From: an uncultured Bacteroidota bacterium
GTDB lineage: Bacteria > Bacteroidota > Bacteroidia > Bacteroidales > UBA12077
Direction: 5' to 3'
DNA: 61,439 nt
Assembly: GCA_913055635.1 (NCBI GenBank)
Contig: CAJXLK010000027.1
Coordinates: forward strand, 1-61,439
Shown here one piece after another: positions 42,522 through 51,047 of the stretch; position 1 is the first letter of the stretch, and every line of letters begins with the position of its first letter. The position numbers and the translations under genes were made by a program. The notes below the pieces were generated by a model that had not been told where the DNA came from, did not search any database, and was given only the letters and a program-made list of their open reading frames with translations.

Positions 42522-43688
42522 ATGATGAAGCATTTATCACTCCTATCGGCCTTTATGTTTTTGCTGCTTTTAGCAGGCTGCTCTCCGGAACCTAACAGGC
42601 CATCCAGCACCTCCGGTGAAGACGCGGCAGAGCTTTGGCAAAGCGAAATCGCGGAAACCATAACTGCAAAAGGCGATTCTTCCAAGCTGCACCATGGCAG
42701 GCTGATTCAAAAAAGCATAAAACAAAAACTCCAGTGTTCAGGAGTAATCAAAGCGCCTGCAGAAGAAGTCATTTCAGTGACGGTGCCCCGCAAAGGTTTT
42801 GTCCAGAAACTTCATTTCAGGGCAGGGGAAAAGGTCCAGGCGGGCGCTCCGCTGGCCCGTCTGTCTCATCCCGATTACCTTGAACTTCAGCAGGAGTACC
42901 TCTCGGCACGTGAAAAGCTGCAATATTACCGCGACGAATACCAAAGGCAGGGAGAACTGGCTGTGGATCAGGCGGCCTCGATGAAAACGGTGCAAAAGGC
43001 AAAAGCTTCCTTTGAAGATTATCAGACACAGGTCGACATGCTGGCCCAACAACTGCGCATGCTGAACATCGACATGGAAGCCCTGGATAAAGGCAACCTA
43101 ACAGACCACATCCAAATTACCGCACCGGTGGACGGTTACATCCATCAGACAGGGGTCCACCACGGAAGCCTTGTTCATGAAGACCACTTCATCTGTCAAA
43201 TCATCCAGCCCGAGACCATGGAGCTTCACCTGAAAATTCATGAGCGCTACGCCAAAAAGATCCATGCGGGACTTGAAATCCGTTTCAGGCCGGTGGGGGA
43301 CACGGCGGCCTACCCGGCAAAAATAGAAAAAACCGGTTTATCTGTCGATTCCTCAACCCATCGCTTCACAGCCTATGCTAGACTGGGACACCTGAATACA
43401 CAATTCAAACACGGGCGACATATCAGGGCCATTGTTCATCTGGCGAAAGACAGCGTGTATGCGGTACCCGAAGAAGCGGTGGTGGAGATCGAGAACCATC
43501 CCCATCTGCTGATCAAAAAAGCACAAGGTTACCGACCGATAAAGATCCGCACCGGCACCCGAAAGAAGGGATTCATTGAGATCCGCAATCCACAAAAAAT
43601 TATAGACGAGCAATACTTGGAGAATGCTGAGTTGTTCATAGAAAATCTGAAAACAGATGAAAAATCTGAAAATAAACCAATAGTCTAA
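42522..43688 (+). CDS. Membrane-fusion (HlyD/RND adaptor) lipoprotein, CusB-like
   Basis: The 388-residue product has a lipobox LLAGC at about 15-19, then a biotinyl-lipoyl-like domain (VPRKGFVQKLHFRAGEKVQAGAPLARLSHP; APVDGYIHQTGVHHGSLV), a long coiled-coil hairpin (about 120-175) and beta-barrel regions. It should link an inner-membrane transporter to the TolC partner encoded 8 nt upstream. Such CusB-like adaptors often act in heavy-metal efflux, but no metal-binding Met/His motifs are obvious here. The expected CusA-like pump is absent: the next gene encodes an unrelated coiled-coil protein. Confidence 0.83.
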   Translation: MMKHLSLLSAFMFLLLLAGCSPEPNRPSSTSGEDAAELWQSEIAETITAKGDSSKLHHGRLIQKSIKQKLQCSGVIKAPAEEVISVTVPRKGFVQKLHFRAGEKVQAGAPLARLSHPDYLELQQEYLSAREKLQYYRDEYQRQGELAVDQAASMKTVQKAKASFEDYQTQVDMLAQQLRMLNIDMEALDKGNLTDHIQITAPVDGYIHQTGVHHGSLVHEDHFICQIIQPETMELHLKIHERYAKKIHAGLEIRFRPVGDTAAYPAKIEKTGLSVDSSTHRFTAYARLGHLNTQFKHGRHIRAIVHLAKDSVYAVPEEAVVEIENHPHLLIKKAQGYRPIKIRTGTRKKGFIEIRNPQKIIDEQYLENAELFIENLKTDEKSENKPIV

Positions 43689-43765
43689 CCTGGCTAATAA
43701 TACCATTAACTGGTAAAACGTTCATGTTTTATCTTGAATCTTTTTTTCGAATCAGTTTTTAAAGC

Positions 43766-43773
43766 TATATTTG
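43766..43773 (+). promoter_or_regulatory. -7 promoter box of the coiled-coil gene
   Basis: TATATTTG, an exact TAnnTTTG, 25 nt before the ATG. An upstream TTTC at about 17 nt could serve as a poor -33 element. Confidence 0.5.
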
Positions 43774-43798
43774 CATTTTTATTACAAAAGAGTGAACA

Positions 43799-44740
43799 AT
43801 GGCCGAAAGCAACAATCAAAACGGAGCCCAGCGCCCACCCAAATCGAAGAACAAATTATCGGCGGGGATTATTTTCATCATCTTTCTTCTGATTGCCCTG
43901 TTGGGGTTTATGAGTTACTTGTACATCAACCAGAAGCAGACCACCCAGGAGATCACCAAAGAGCTTTCGGCCGAAAAGGATTCCCTTCAAACCGAGTTGA
44001 AAGACATCAAGGTAAGCTACGATTCTCTGAGAACCGATAACGACACCCTGAACGAACAGCTCAACCAGGAGAAAGAGCGGATTGACGATTTGCTTTCCGA
44101 GATCAGGCGGGTCAAAGCCACCAATTATACCCGGATCAAGGAATTGAAAGAGGAGGTCAAGACCCTTCGTAAAATTGCACAGAGCTATGTTCGGCAAATC
44201 GACTCCCTGAATCAGGCCAATAAGAAGCTGGCCGCAGAAAACAGGCGGGTTCGTCAGGAAATAGAGCAGGTCAAAGAAAGCAAGCAGCAACTGGAGCAGG
44301 AAAAAGACAGCCTGAGCAAAACGGTCAACAAAGCCAAACTCCTCAGAACAGAAAATGTGATGGTCCAGCCCATCAACGAGCGGGGCAATGAAAAAAGCAA
44401 AGTCAACAAAATTGACAAAATCAAGGTTTGCTTCACCATAAAAGAGAATGTCGTAGCCAAGCCCGGCGACCGGGTGGCCTACATCCGCATTGCAGCCCCA
44501 CCGGAAGATCTGATTCTTACCAATTCGGAGGACAACCTGTTCGAATACCAGAACAAAAAGATCGTTTATTCAGCCAAACGGCCTTTTGAATTCACCGGCC
44601 AGGCCACCGACCTTTGCATTTACTTCGACAGCAAGGGCGAGCTCAAACCGGGCAAATACGAGGTATACGTTTTCACCGACGGGTATCAGATCGGCCAAAC
44701 CGAATTTGAGCTGGAAGAAAGCGGCTGGTTATTCTTTTAA
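43799..44740 (+). CDS. Membrane-anchored coiled-coil protein
   Basis: The 313-residue product has one membrane segment (about 22-44), then about 130 residues of coiled coil (KELSAEKDSLQTELKDIK onward), then a globular C-terminal domain of about 120 residues (KVCFTIKENVVAKPGDRVAY) that appears beta-rich. It probably spans the inner membrane with a periplasmic or cytoplasmic coil. Homologues of this shape occur across Bacteroidota without a known function. It has its own promoter and ends 54 nt before the acyl-CoA synthetase gene. Confidence 0.7.
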   Translation: MAESNNQNGAQRPPKSKNKLSAGIIFIIFLLIALLGFMSYLYINQKQTTQEITKELSAEKDSLQTELKDIKVSYDSLRTDNDTLNEQLNQEKERIDDLLSEIRRVKATNYTRIKELKEEVKTLRKIAQSYVRQIDSLNQANKKLAAENRRVRQEIEQVKESKQQLEQEKDSLSKTVNKAKLLRTENVMVQPINERGNEKSKVNKIDKIKVCFTIKENVVAKPGDRVAYIRIAAPPEDLILTNSEDNLFEYQNKKIVYSAKRPFEFTGQATDLCIYFDSKGELKPGKYEVYVFTDGYQIGQTEFELEESGWLFF

Positions 44741-44794
44741 ACAAAACAGGATCATTGACGTTTGAAGGATGACCTGGCCTAAAACCATAGACCG

Positions 44795-46459
44795 ATGCTA
44801 AAGGAAAATTTCATTCAGTACATCGAAGACAGCATTAAGAACAACTGGGACCTGCCGGCCTTCAGTGACTATAAAGGGAGCACCTATTATTACAAGGATG
44901 TTGCCAGGAAGATCGCCCGGATTCACCTTATGTTCGAACAATGCCATGTTGAGAAAGGCGACAAAGTAGCGCTTTTGGGCAAAAACTCTTCCAACTGGGC
45001 CATGACCTACCTGTCCATTGTAACTTACGGGGCGGTAGTGGTGCCGATCCTGGCCGATTTTCATCCCGACGACATGCACCACATCATCAATCATTCCGAT
45101 TCGGTGATCCTTTTTGTGGATGATCCCACCTGGGAGAACCTGGACGAGGGCAACATGCCTGATTTAAGGGCCATCATATCGCTCAATGACTTCAGGATTC
45201 TCATTGAAGGCAACCGGGAAAAGGTCAGTTCGATCTTTAACCAGCTCAGTGATTTGTATGCTGAAAAATACGGCCATGATGGATTAACCCGGGAACAGTT
45301 TTCGGTGGAGAAAATTTCCAACCAGGAGGTCGGGGTGTTGAACTACACCAGCGGCACCACCGGATTCTCCAAAGGGGTCATGTTGCCTTTGAACAGCCTG
45401 GCGGCCAACATCCGTTTCGCCAATGAGAACATGCCCCTGCAACCCGGCGACAATATGGTTTCTTTCCTACCATTGGCGCACACTTACGGAGGTGCTTTCC
45501 AGTTTTTGTGGCCTTTCACCATTGGATGCCACATTCACTTTTTAACGCGAACCCCTTCACCCAAAGTCATCACCACGGCGTTCAAAGAAATCCGGCCCAC
45601 CCTGATCATTGCCGTTCCCCTGATTCTGGAAAAGATCTACAAAAAACAAATCTTGCCCATCCTGGAGAAGAACTCCATGAAAATGCTGATGCATCTGCCG
45701 CTGATCGACAGGGCCATCTACAAAAAGATTTACAAAAAATTGAGGGAGTCCTTTGGGGGCAACTTTCATGAGGTTGTCATCGGCGGGGCTCCGCTGAATC
45801 ATGAAGTTGAGAAATTCCTCCGTAAAATTCGTTTCCCCATTTCGGTCGGTTATGGCATGACTGAATGCGGGCCGCTGATCAGCTATGCCAACTGGGATAA
45901 AACCAAAACTGGATCATCGGGTAAGCTGGTGGACACCCTGGAAATGCAGATTGATTCGAATGATCCCTACCAGGAGGTGGGTGAAATTCTGGTACGGGGA
46001 GAAAACCTGATGTATGGGTACTATAAGAATGAGGAAGAGACGCGGCAGGCGATCGACCAGGAGGGTTGGCTTCACACGGGCGATTTAGGCTTAAGCGATT
46101 CCGAGCAGTTCATCTTCATCAAGGGAAGGAGCAAAAGCGTAATTGTCGGGCCTTCGGGCGAAAACATCTATCCGGAAGAAATAGAGTCGAAGCTCAACAA
46201 CATGCCTTACGTGCAGGAATCGTTGGTATTGGACCACAACAACAAGCTGGTGGCCCTGGTCTATCCCGACTATGACCTGGCAGATCAGGAGGGCATCAAC
46301 AAAGAGCGCAAATTGCAGGAGATTATGGATCGGACCCGGAACGAGCTGAATGAGCATTTGCCTCGGTTCAAGCAGGTTTCCAAAATCAAGTTGTATCCCA
46401 CTGAATTTGAAAAGACCCCCAAGAAGAGCATTCGCCGCTATTTATACACCCTTGATTAA
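44795..46459 (+). CDS. Long-chain fatty-acid-CoA ligase (AMP-forming)
   Basis: Activates fatty acids to acyl-CoA through an acyl-adenylate. The 554-residue product has the ANL-superfamily signatures: P-loop NYTSGTTGFSKGVML, VGYGMTECGPLIS, GWLHTGDLG and KGRSKSVIVGPSGENIYPEEIE, and a C-terminal lid ending in PKKSIRRYLY with the catalytic lysine. The length is a little below that of typical FadD-like enzymes. It lies 9 nt before ispD, with which it is probably cotranscribed. Confidence 0.92.
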   Translation: MLKENFIQYIEDSIKNNWDLPAFSDYKGSTYYYKDVARKIARIHLMFEQCHVEKGDKVALLGKNSSNWAMTYLSIVTYGAVVVPILADFHPDDMHHIINHSDSVILFVDDPTWENLDEGNMPDLRAIISLNDFRILIEGNREKVSSIFNQLSDLYAEKYGHDGLTREQFSVEKISNQEVGVLNYTSGTTGFSKGVMLPLNSLAANIRFANENMPLQPGDNMVSFLPLAHTYGGAFQFLWPFTIGCHIHFLTRTPSPKVITTAFKEIRPTLIIAVPLILEKIYKKQILPILEKNSMKMLMHLPLIDRAIYKKIYKKLRESFGGNFHEVVIGGAPLNHEVEKFLRKIRFPISVGYGMTECGPLISYANWDKTKTGSSGKLVDTLEMQIDSNDPYQEVGEILVRGENLMYGYYKNEEETRQAIDQEGWLHTGDLGLSDSEQFIFIKGRSKSVIVGPSGENIYPEEIESKLNNMPYVQESLVLDHNNKLVALVYPDYDLADQEGINKERKLQEIMDRTRNELNEHLPRFKQVSKIKLYPTEFEKTPKKSIRRYLYTLD

Positions 46460-46468
46460 AGCAGGATC

Positions 46469-47143
46469 ATGGAAAAGGCCATCATCATTGTAGCCGGCGG
46501 CCAGGGCAAGCGGATGCAATCGCGCATTCCCAAACAGTTTCTTCGCATTGGGCATGAGCTCATATTGATGCGTACATTACAGGCCTTTCATAGCTTTGAC
46601 CCGCAAATCAAGCGGATTGTAGTTTTACCGGAGCCGGAGATGGCAACATGGGAGCGGCTTTGCCGGGAAGAAGCTTTTGGCATAGACCATGTCCTGGTAG
46701 CGGGTGGGAAGGAGCGTTTTCATTCGGTAAAAAACGGGCTGGAACATGCCCCTGAAGAAGGATTGATTGGGGTCCACGACGGTGTAAGGCCACTGGTAAG
46801 CCAACAAACCATTGAAAAGGCCTTCCGCCAGGCAGAACAATCGGGCAACGCAGTGCCCGTGCGGCCCTTGCCCGAATCCATCCGGCGTATCGATAACGGC
46901 ACCAGCCAGGCCGTAGACCGCGAAAAATACCGGCTGGTCCAAACCCCCCAGGTCTTTGATGCCGCCACCCTGAAAAAAGCTTACCGTCAACCTTACCGCC
47001 AGGAATTTACCGACGATGCTTCCCTGGTCGAAAACATGGGCATCCCCATCCACGTGGTTGAGGGCAATGAGGAAAACATCAAAATCACTACCCAAAAAGA
47101 CCTGGAGCTGGCCAGCATCCTGCTTGACTTTTTCGATACCTAA
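46469..47143 (+). CDS. ispD: 2-C-methyl-D-erythritol 4-phosphate cytidylyltransferase
   Basis: Makes CDP-methylerythritol in the non-mevalonate isoprenoid pathway. The 224-residue product has the nucleotide-binding opening VAGGQGKRMQSRIPKQF, the HDGVRPLV motif, and DDASLVE and EGNEENIKITTQKDL near the C-terminus, all diagnostic for IspD. The length is normal. It is likely cotranscribed with the acyl-CoA synthetase gene just upstream. Confidence 0.94.
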   Translation: MEKAIIIVAGGQGKRMQSRIPKQFLRIGHELILMRTLQAFHSFDPQIKRIVVLPEPEMATWERLCREEAFGIDHVLVAGGKERFHSVKNGLEHAPEEGLIGVHDGVRPLVSQQTIEKAFRQAEQSGNAVPVRPLPESIRRIDNGTSQAVDREKYRLVQTPQVFDAATLKKAYRQPYRQEFTDDASLVENMGIPIHVVEGNEENIKITTQKDLELASILLDFFDT

Positions 47144-47487
47144 AAATTCAGGGACTATCGATTAAATCTTTCTAAACTTTAGGGGTCGACAGCTTAAATC
47201 TCTCTAATTATGGCTTTCTCCCACAAAGGCGAATGCTTGAATCCCTGGAACCCGGCTCATAAGCCAAAGCGCCATTGCAGCTATTGAACCATAAAACCAT
47301 CAGATTACAGACTCATAGGGGCATAGCAACTATAGAATCATTAAGCCCTCGAGTCATTGCACCAACAGAACTGTTGAGGCACCGGGCAATAGAGTTATTG
47401 AATCATCGAGTCATCGCGTCATTTCAGTTGCCCTTGCATTAATGGAGCTAAAGAACCATTGAGTCATTGAATCATCGAGCCATTGAG
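47144..47487. other. Convergent intergenic region dominated by an octamer-period repeat
   Basis: This 344-nt space between ispD and the Usp gene (facing each other) contains mostly an imperfect 8-bp repeat, described separately. No gene or clear terminator is visible. Confidence 0.6.
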
Positions 47488-47497
47488 CTATTGCTGG
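47283..47497. repeat. Degenerate 8-bp-period tandem repeat (ATTGAGTC)
   Basis: Read in steps of 8 from 47283, the sequence repeats an ATTGARTC/ATCGAGYC-like octamer through most of about 215 nt, with two or three slips of one base. Clear runs: ATTGAATC-ATCGAGTC-ATCGCGTC (47397-47420) and ATTGAGTC-ATTGAATC-ATCGAGCC-ATTGAGCT (47458-47489). The last units overlap the stop codon of the Usp-domain gene. Confidence 0.75.
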
Positions 47498-48609
47498 GCG
47501 TGAAACACGAGCAAGGGGATGTTGGAGTGAAACAACAGCTTCTTTTCGATGCCGGGGGCAAAAAGCCGGGCCAACAGGTTGCGCTTATGGGTAACCAGTG
47601 AAAGGATATCAATGTCATGTTGGTGGACAAACTGCTCAATGCCCTTTAGCTTATCCTCCTCCTCGATCAGATCGCATTCAAAGGTCTGATGGGGGTATTC
47701 GCTTTGAATGTGGTGTTGAAGGCTCTCCATCTTGACCTGATCCCAGCGGTTGGACTCGGGAGTGCTGACATGAACGCAGTAGAGTCTGATGCTGAAGCGG
47801 CTCATGATGTTCATCAGCTTTTGGATGGCCTGGTAATCCGATTGATCAAAATCGGTGACGTACATGATGTTGATGTTGCTGATGCCCTTGTAGCGGGAGC
47901 CTTCAGGAATAGCCAGTACGGGTACATCGGCGTTTTCAATAATCTTGCGGGTGACCCCTCCGATCAGGTCGCCGGGGCGATCCCCCTTCCCGCGGGTACC
48001 GACGATGATCACATCCGGCTGATACTCGCGGCTCTGTACCAGGATCTCTTCATGGGTGATGCCCCGGATCAGGGCATAGTCTATCCGCACCTTTTGCAGA
48101 CCCTGCTGATCAATTTCATCCTTGATCTGCTGATAAAACCGCTCCATGCGCTCTTTGGCCCGCAATTCAATATCGCGGATGATCTCATCCAAATTGACCT
48201 GGTAATAATAGGTGTCGGTCATCGGCATGGAATTGACAATGGGGTTGTAGTAAACATGCAAGAGTTTGACCTCGGCCTCTAACTTTTCGGCCAAGCCAAT
48301 GGCATAGTGACAGGCATTTTTAGAATATTCCGAAAAGTCGACCGGTACCAGGATGCGCTGAACTTCCCGGGGTTTTTGGTCCGATTCCAGATCTTCCTGA
48401 CGATATTCTTCACTGACTTTCTCTACTATGCGCAGGGCCTGCTCCATATCCCGCTCATGGACCAAAACCTTAACCCCTCCCGGAATGGCCGAATGCACAA
48501 GGTTGACGTTCTTCAGGTAGCAATCAATGCCTTCAGCATTCAATCGACTTTTCAATATTTCTGCACGGGCATAATTATGAATCACCAGGGTAATCAACTT
48601 GTCAGACAT
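47488..48609 (-). CDS. DUF2007-universal stress protein fusion with two Usp domains
   Basis: The 373-residue product has an N-terminal DUF2007-like part (about 1-65; NYARAEILKSRLNAEGIDCYL) and two tandem Usp domains (about 85-230 and 235-373). The first has ILVPVDFSEYSKNACHYAI and the nucleotide-binding pattern GTRGKGDRPGDLIGG; the second has a weaker version (HKRNLLARLFAPGIEKK). Usp proteins act in stress responses. The frame is open 82 codons further upstream into the preceding gene, in low-quality sequence; ATG at 48609 is the better start. It follows the hypothetical gene with a 13-nt gap. Confidence 0.86.
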   Translation of the reverse strand: MSDKLITLVIHNYARAEILKSRLNAEGIDCYLKNVNLVHSAIPGGVKVLVHERDMEQALRIVEKVSEEYRQEDLESDQKPREVQRILVPVDFSEYSKNACHYAIGLAEKLEAEVKLLHVYYNPIVNSMPMTDTYYYQVNLDEIIRDIELRAKERMERFYQQIKDEIDQQGLQKVRIDYALIRGITHEEILVQSREYQPDVIIVGTRGKGDRPGDLIGGVTRKIIENADVPVLAIPEGSRYKGISNINIMYVTDFDQSDYQAIQKLMNIMSRFSIRLYCVHVSTPESNRWDQVKMESLQHHIQSEYPHQTFECDLIEEEDKLKGIEQFVHQHDIDILSLVTHKRNLLARLFAPGIEKKLLFHSNIPLLVFHAQQ

Positions 48610-48622
48610 AACGATCGCATTT

Positions 48623-49414
48623 TTATTCGGATTGCTGTTTCTCTTCCAAGACCCCAAACTTATCGACCAGTTGTTGAACGAAAGGTTGGATGGCATCGGG
48701 AACGATTTGCAACAGCCGGTTGAAATCCATATCGGTTTTGCGAATGGTGGTGACATCTTTGGAATCAGCCGGGGGTTGAGGCACCGAAGCCTGTCCAATA
48801 TAAGGCAGCATCTGCCAGTTCTGATCGGATGCCCCGAAAAGCCCCAATATTTCATAGGCCACGATCATGAGCTTCCCACGGTTGTAAGGTTCATGGGTGA
48901 TCATTTTCTTGACCTGATTTTTTACCCATTCATTGGATATCTGATACTTGACCATATCAATCCGGCTGAAAGCCGTCCCCAACAAATTGCTGCGGTAATT
49001 GGCAAAATTTTCATGATAATCCTGTAAGGCCTCAATCGGTGGATCAAGTTCCCACTTTTCATTCAGGTATTCCAGGAAATAGAGGGCAGCGACATGGGCC
49101 ACCAGCTCAATAAACCAGTTGTCTATGCGCGGATCACAGTAGACCCGGCATATCGTTTGTGAAAACTGAAAAGCGACCTGGTTGAAAAAAACATCCGATA
49201 TATTGAGCCCGATTTTATAGTAATCTTTGCCCAGTGGCCAATAGAGCGTAGGGCCACCTTCCCGGTCATTAATCAGGTACAATGGTTTATAACCAAGAGG
49301 CGGCCCCTGAGGGACTAACCGCTCAAATTCCTCCAGGATATCCTGAACCACTATAGATGCTTTTTGATTGGAATCATGATCTTCCATTAAGTCATAATGT
49401 ACCGTCCACTCCAT
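48623..49414 (-). CDS. Hypothetical protein, possibly related to an inactive metalloprotease-like fold
   Basis: The 263-residue cytoplasmic-looking product has no signal peptide. A central segment (QTICRVYCDPRIDNWFIELVAHVAALYFLEYL) resembles a family in which a HExxH-type helix is followed by an NWFIE helix; here the HExxH-like position reads FSQTICRV, so zinc-binding histidines are lost. I recall this pattern only from memory and cannot confirm it. It pairs with a DUF2007-Usp gene 13 nt downstream. Confidence 0.5.
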   Translation of the reverse strand: MEWTVHYDLMEDHDSNQKASIVVQDILEEFERLVPQGPPLGYKPLYLINDREGGPTLYWPLGKDYYKIGLNISDVFFNQVAFQFSQTICRVYCDPRIDNWFIELVAHVAALYFLEYLNEKWELDPPIEALQDYHENFANYRSNLLGTAFSRIDMVKYQISNEWVKNQVKKMITHEPYNRGKLMIVAYEILGLFGASDQNWQMLPYIGQASVPQPPADSKDVTTIRKTDMDFNRLLQIVPDAIQPFVQQLVDKFGVLEEKQQSE

Positions 49415-49594
49415 AGTTGCATAATTATTATTGATTTGCTTTACATCGATGCTTAATGCCTTTTCATTTCTGGCTAATCCCGTTGAATGTACGAAAAATA
49501 TTGCATGAAAGCAAATTTTTTATTTGACATTTAAGCTTGGGGTTGATGGGGATATTTTATTATATTGCAAAACATTTTATGGCATGAAAAATTA

Positions 49595-49602
49595 TAATTT
49601 TG
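49595..49602 (+). promoter_or_regulatory. -7 promoter box of asnS
   Basis: TAATTTTG, an exact TAnnTTTG, 29 nt before the ATG. No good -33 element is seen at 17-23 nt upstream. Confidence 0.45.
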
Positions 49603-49631
49603 TGAAAACCTAAAGCATCAAAAAGAACAGT

Positions 49632-51026
49632 ATGGAAAGGACCAATGAGGCAGTCAAAGACTTACTTCAATCAGAAGCGCTCAACCGGGAAGTGATCGTC
49701 AAGGGATGGGTCAGGACCCGTCGGGGTAAGAAAAGCGTCAATTTCATTGCCCTGAATGATGGCTCGACGATTCATAACATACAGATCGTGGTAGAAGTAG
49801 ATCAGTTTGATGAAGATTTGCTCAAGTCGGTCACCACAGGGGCGGCCATTGGGGTAAGGGGTACCCTGGTGGCCTCTCAGGGCAAGGGTCAGCATGTAGA
49901 GATACAGGCCAGCGAGATCACCCTTTACGGGGAGGCCAACCCGAATGAATATCCTTTGCAGAAAAAGGGCCATTCATTGGAGTTTTTAAGGGAGATCGCC
50001 CATCTGCGGTTCCGCACCAACACGTTCGGGGCGGTCACCCGCCTGCGACATGCCATGTCTTTTGCCATTCATAAATATTTCAACGATCATCGTTTTTACT
50101 ATTTGCACACCCCGATTATCACGGGCTCGGATGCAGAAGGGGCCGGCGAGATGTTCCGTGTCACCACCCTTAACATGGAAAACCCTCCGGGCAGGCAAAA
50201 TGGCGGCATTGACTTCTCGCAGGATTTCTTCGGCAAAGAGACCAATTTAACGGTTTCAGGGCAGCTGGAAGCGGAACTCGGTGCTATGGCGCTTTCAAAG
50301 GTCTACACCTTTGGGCCGACCTTCCGGGCAGAAAACTCCAACACCCCCCGGCACCTGGCCGAATTCTGGATGGTTGAGCCTGAAATGGCCTTCTATGACA
50401 ACGATGACAACATGGACCTGGCCGAAGACTTCACCCAGTACCTGGTGGGGTATGCCCTGGAAAACTGTTACGACGACCTGGAATTCCTCAACAACATGTA
50501 TGATAATCAACTGCTCGATCGTTTGAGGTTTGTGGTAGACAACACCTATGAACGAATCACCTATACCCGGGCGGTAGAAATACTTGAAGGGGCCGATCAG
50601 AAATGGGAATTTCCCGTGGAATGGGGAGTTGACCTGCAGGCTGAACACGAAAAATACCTGGTGGAACAGTATTTCAAAAAGCCTGTGATCGTTGTGGACT
50701 ACCCCAGAGAGATCAAGGCTTTTTACATGAAACAAAACGAGGATGGCCAAACGGTAAGGGCCATGGACGTGTTGTTCCCCAAAATCGGCGAAGTGATTGG
50801 CGGATCTCAAAGGGAAGAAGTCTATTCCAAACTCAACCAGCGGATTGAGGAACTGGGCATTCCCAAAGAACAGCTTTGGTGGTACCTGGAAACCAGGAAA
50901 TACGGGACGGCTCCTCACAGCGGTTTTGGCCTTGGATTTGAAAGGCTGATGCTTTTTATCAGTGGATTGTCGAACATCCGCGACGTAATCCCGTTCCCAA
51001 GAACACCGAACAACGCGGAATTTTAA
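49632..51026 (+). CDS. asnS: Asparaginyl-tRNA synthetase
   Basis: Charges tRNA-Asn with asparagine. The 464-residue product has an N-terminal OB-fold anticodon-binding domain ([19 protein letters not shown]), then class II motifs: motif 2 [20 protein letters not shown] and motif 3 [12 protein letters not shown]. The asparagine-specific RHLAEFWM pattern separates it from AspRS. It lies 21 nt before rpoN, and they may be cotranscribed. Confidence 0.96.
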   Translation: MERTNEAVKDLLQSEALNREVIVKGWVRTRRGKKSVNFIALNDGSTIHNIQIVVEVDQFDEDLLKSVTTGAAIGVRGTLVASQGKGQHVEIQASEITLYGEANPNEYPLQKKGHSLEFLREIAHLRFRTNTFGAVTRLRHAMSFAIHKYFNDHRFYYLHTPIITGSDAEGAGEMFRVTTLNMENPPGRQNGGIDFSQDFFGKETNLTVSGQLEAELGAMALSKVYTFGPTFRAENSNTPRHLAEFWMVEPEMAFYDNDDNMDLAEDFTQYLVGYALENCYDDLEFLNNMYDNQLLDRLRFVVDNTYERITYTRAVEILEGADQKWEFPVEWGVDLQAEHEKYLVEQYFKKPVIVVDYPREIKAFYMKQNEDGQTVRAMDVLFPKIGEVIGGSQREEVYSKLNQRIEELGIPKEQLWWYLETRKYGTAPHSGFGLGFERLMLFISGLSNIRDVIPFPRTPNNAEF

Positions 51027-51047
51027 TTCCGTCTTCAATCATCAATT

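Noticed and set aside
48610-48855. N-terminal extension of the Usp protein (82 residues)
   Set aside because: It overlaps the coding sequence of the preceding gene in another frame and is rich in Cys/Trp/Pro without family support; start moved to 48609.
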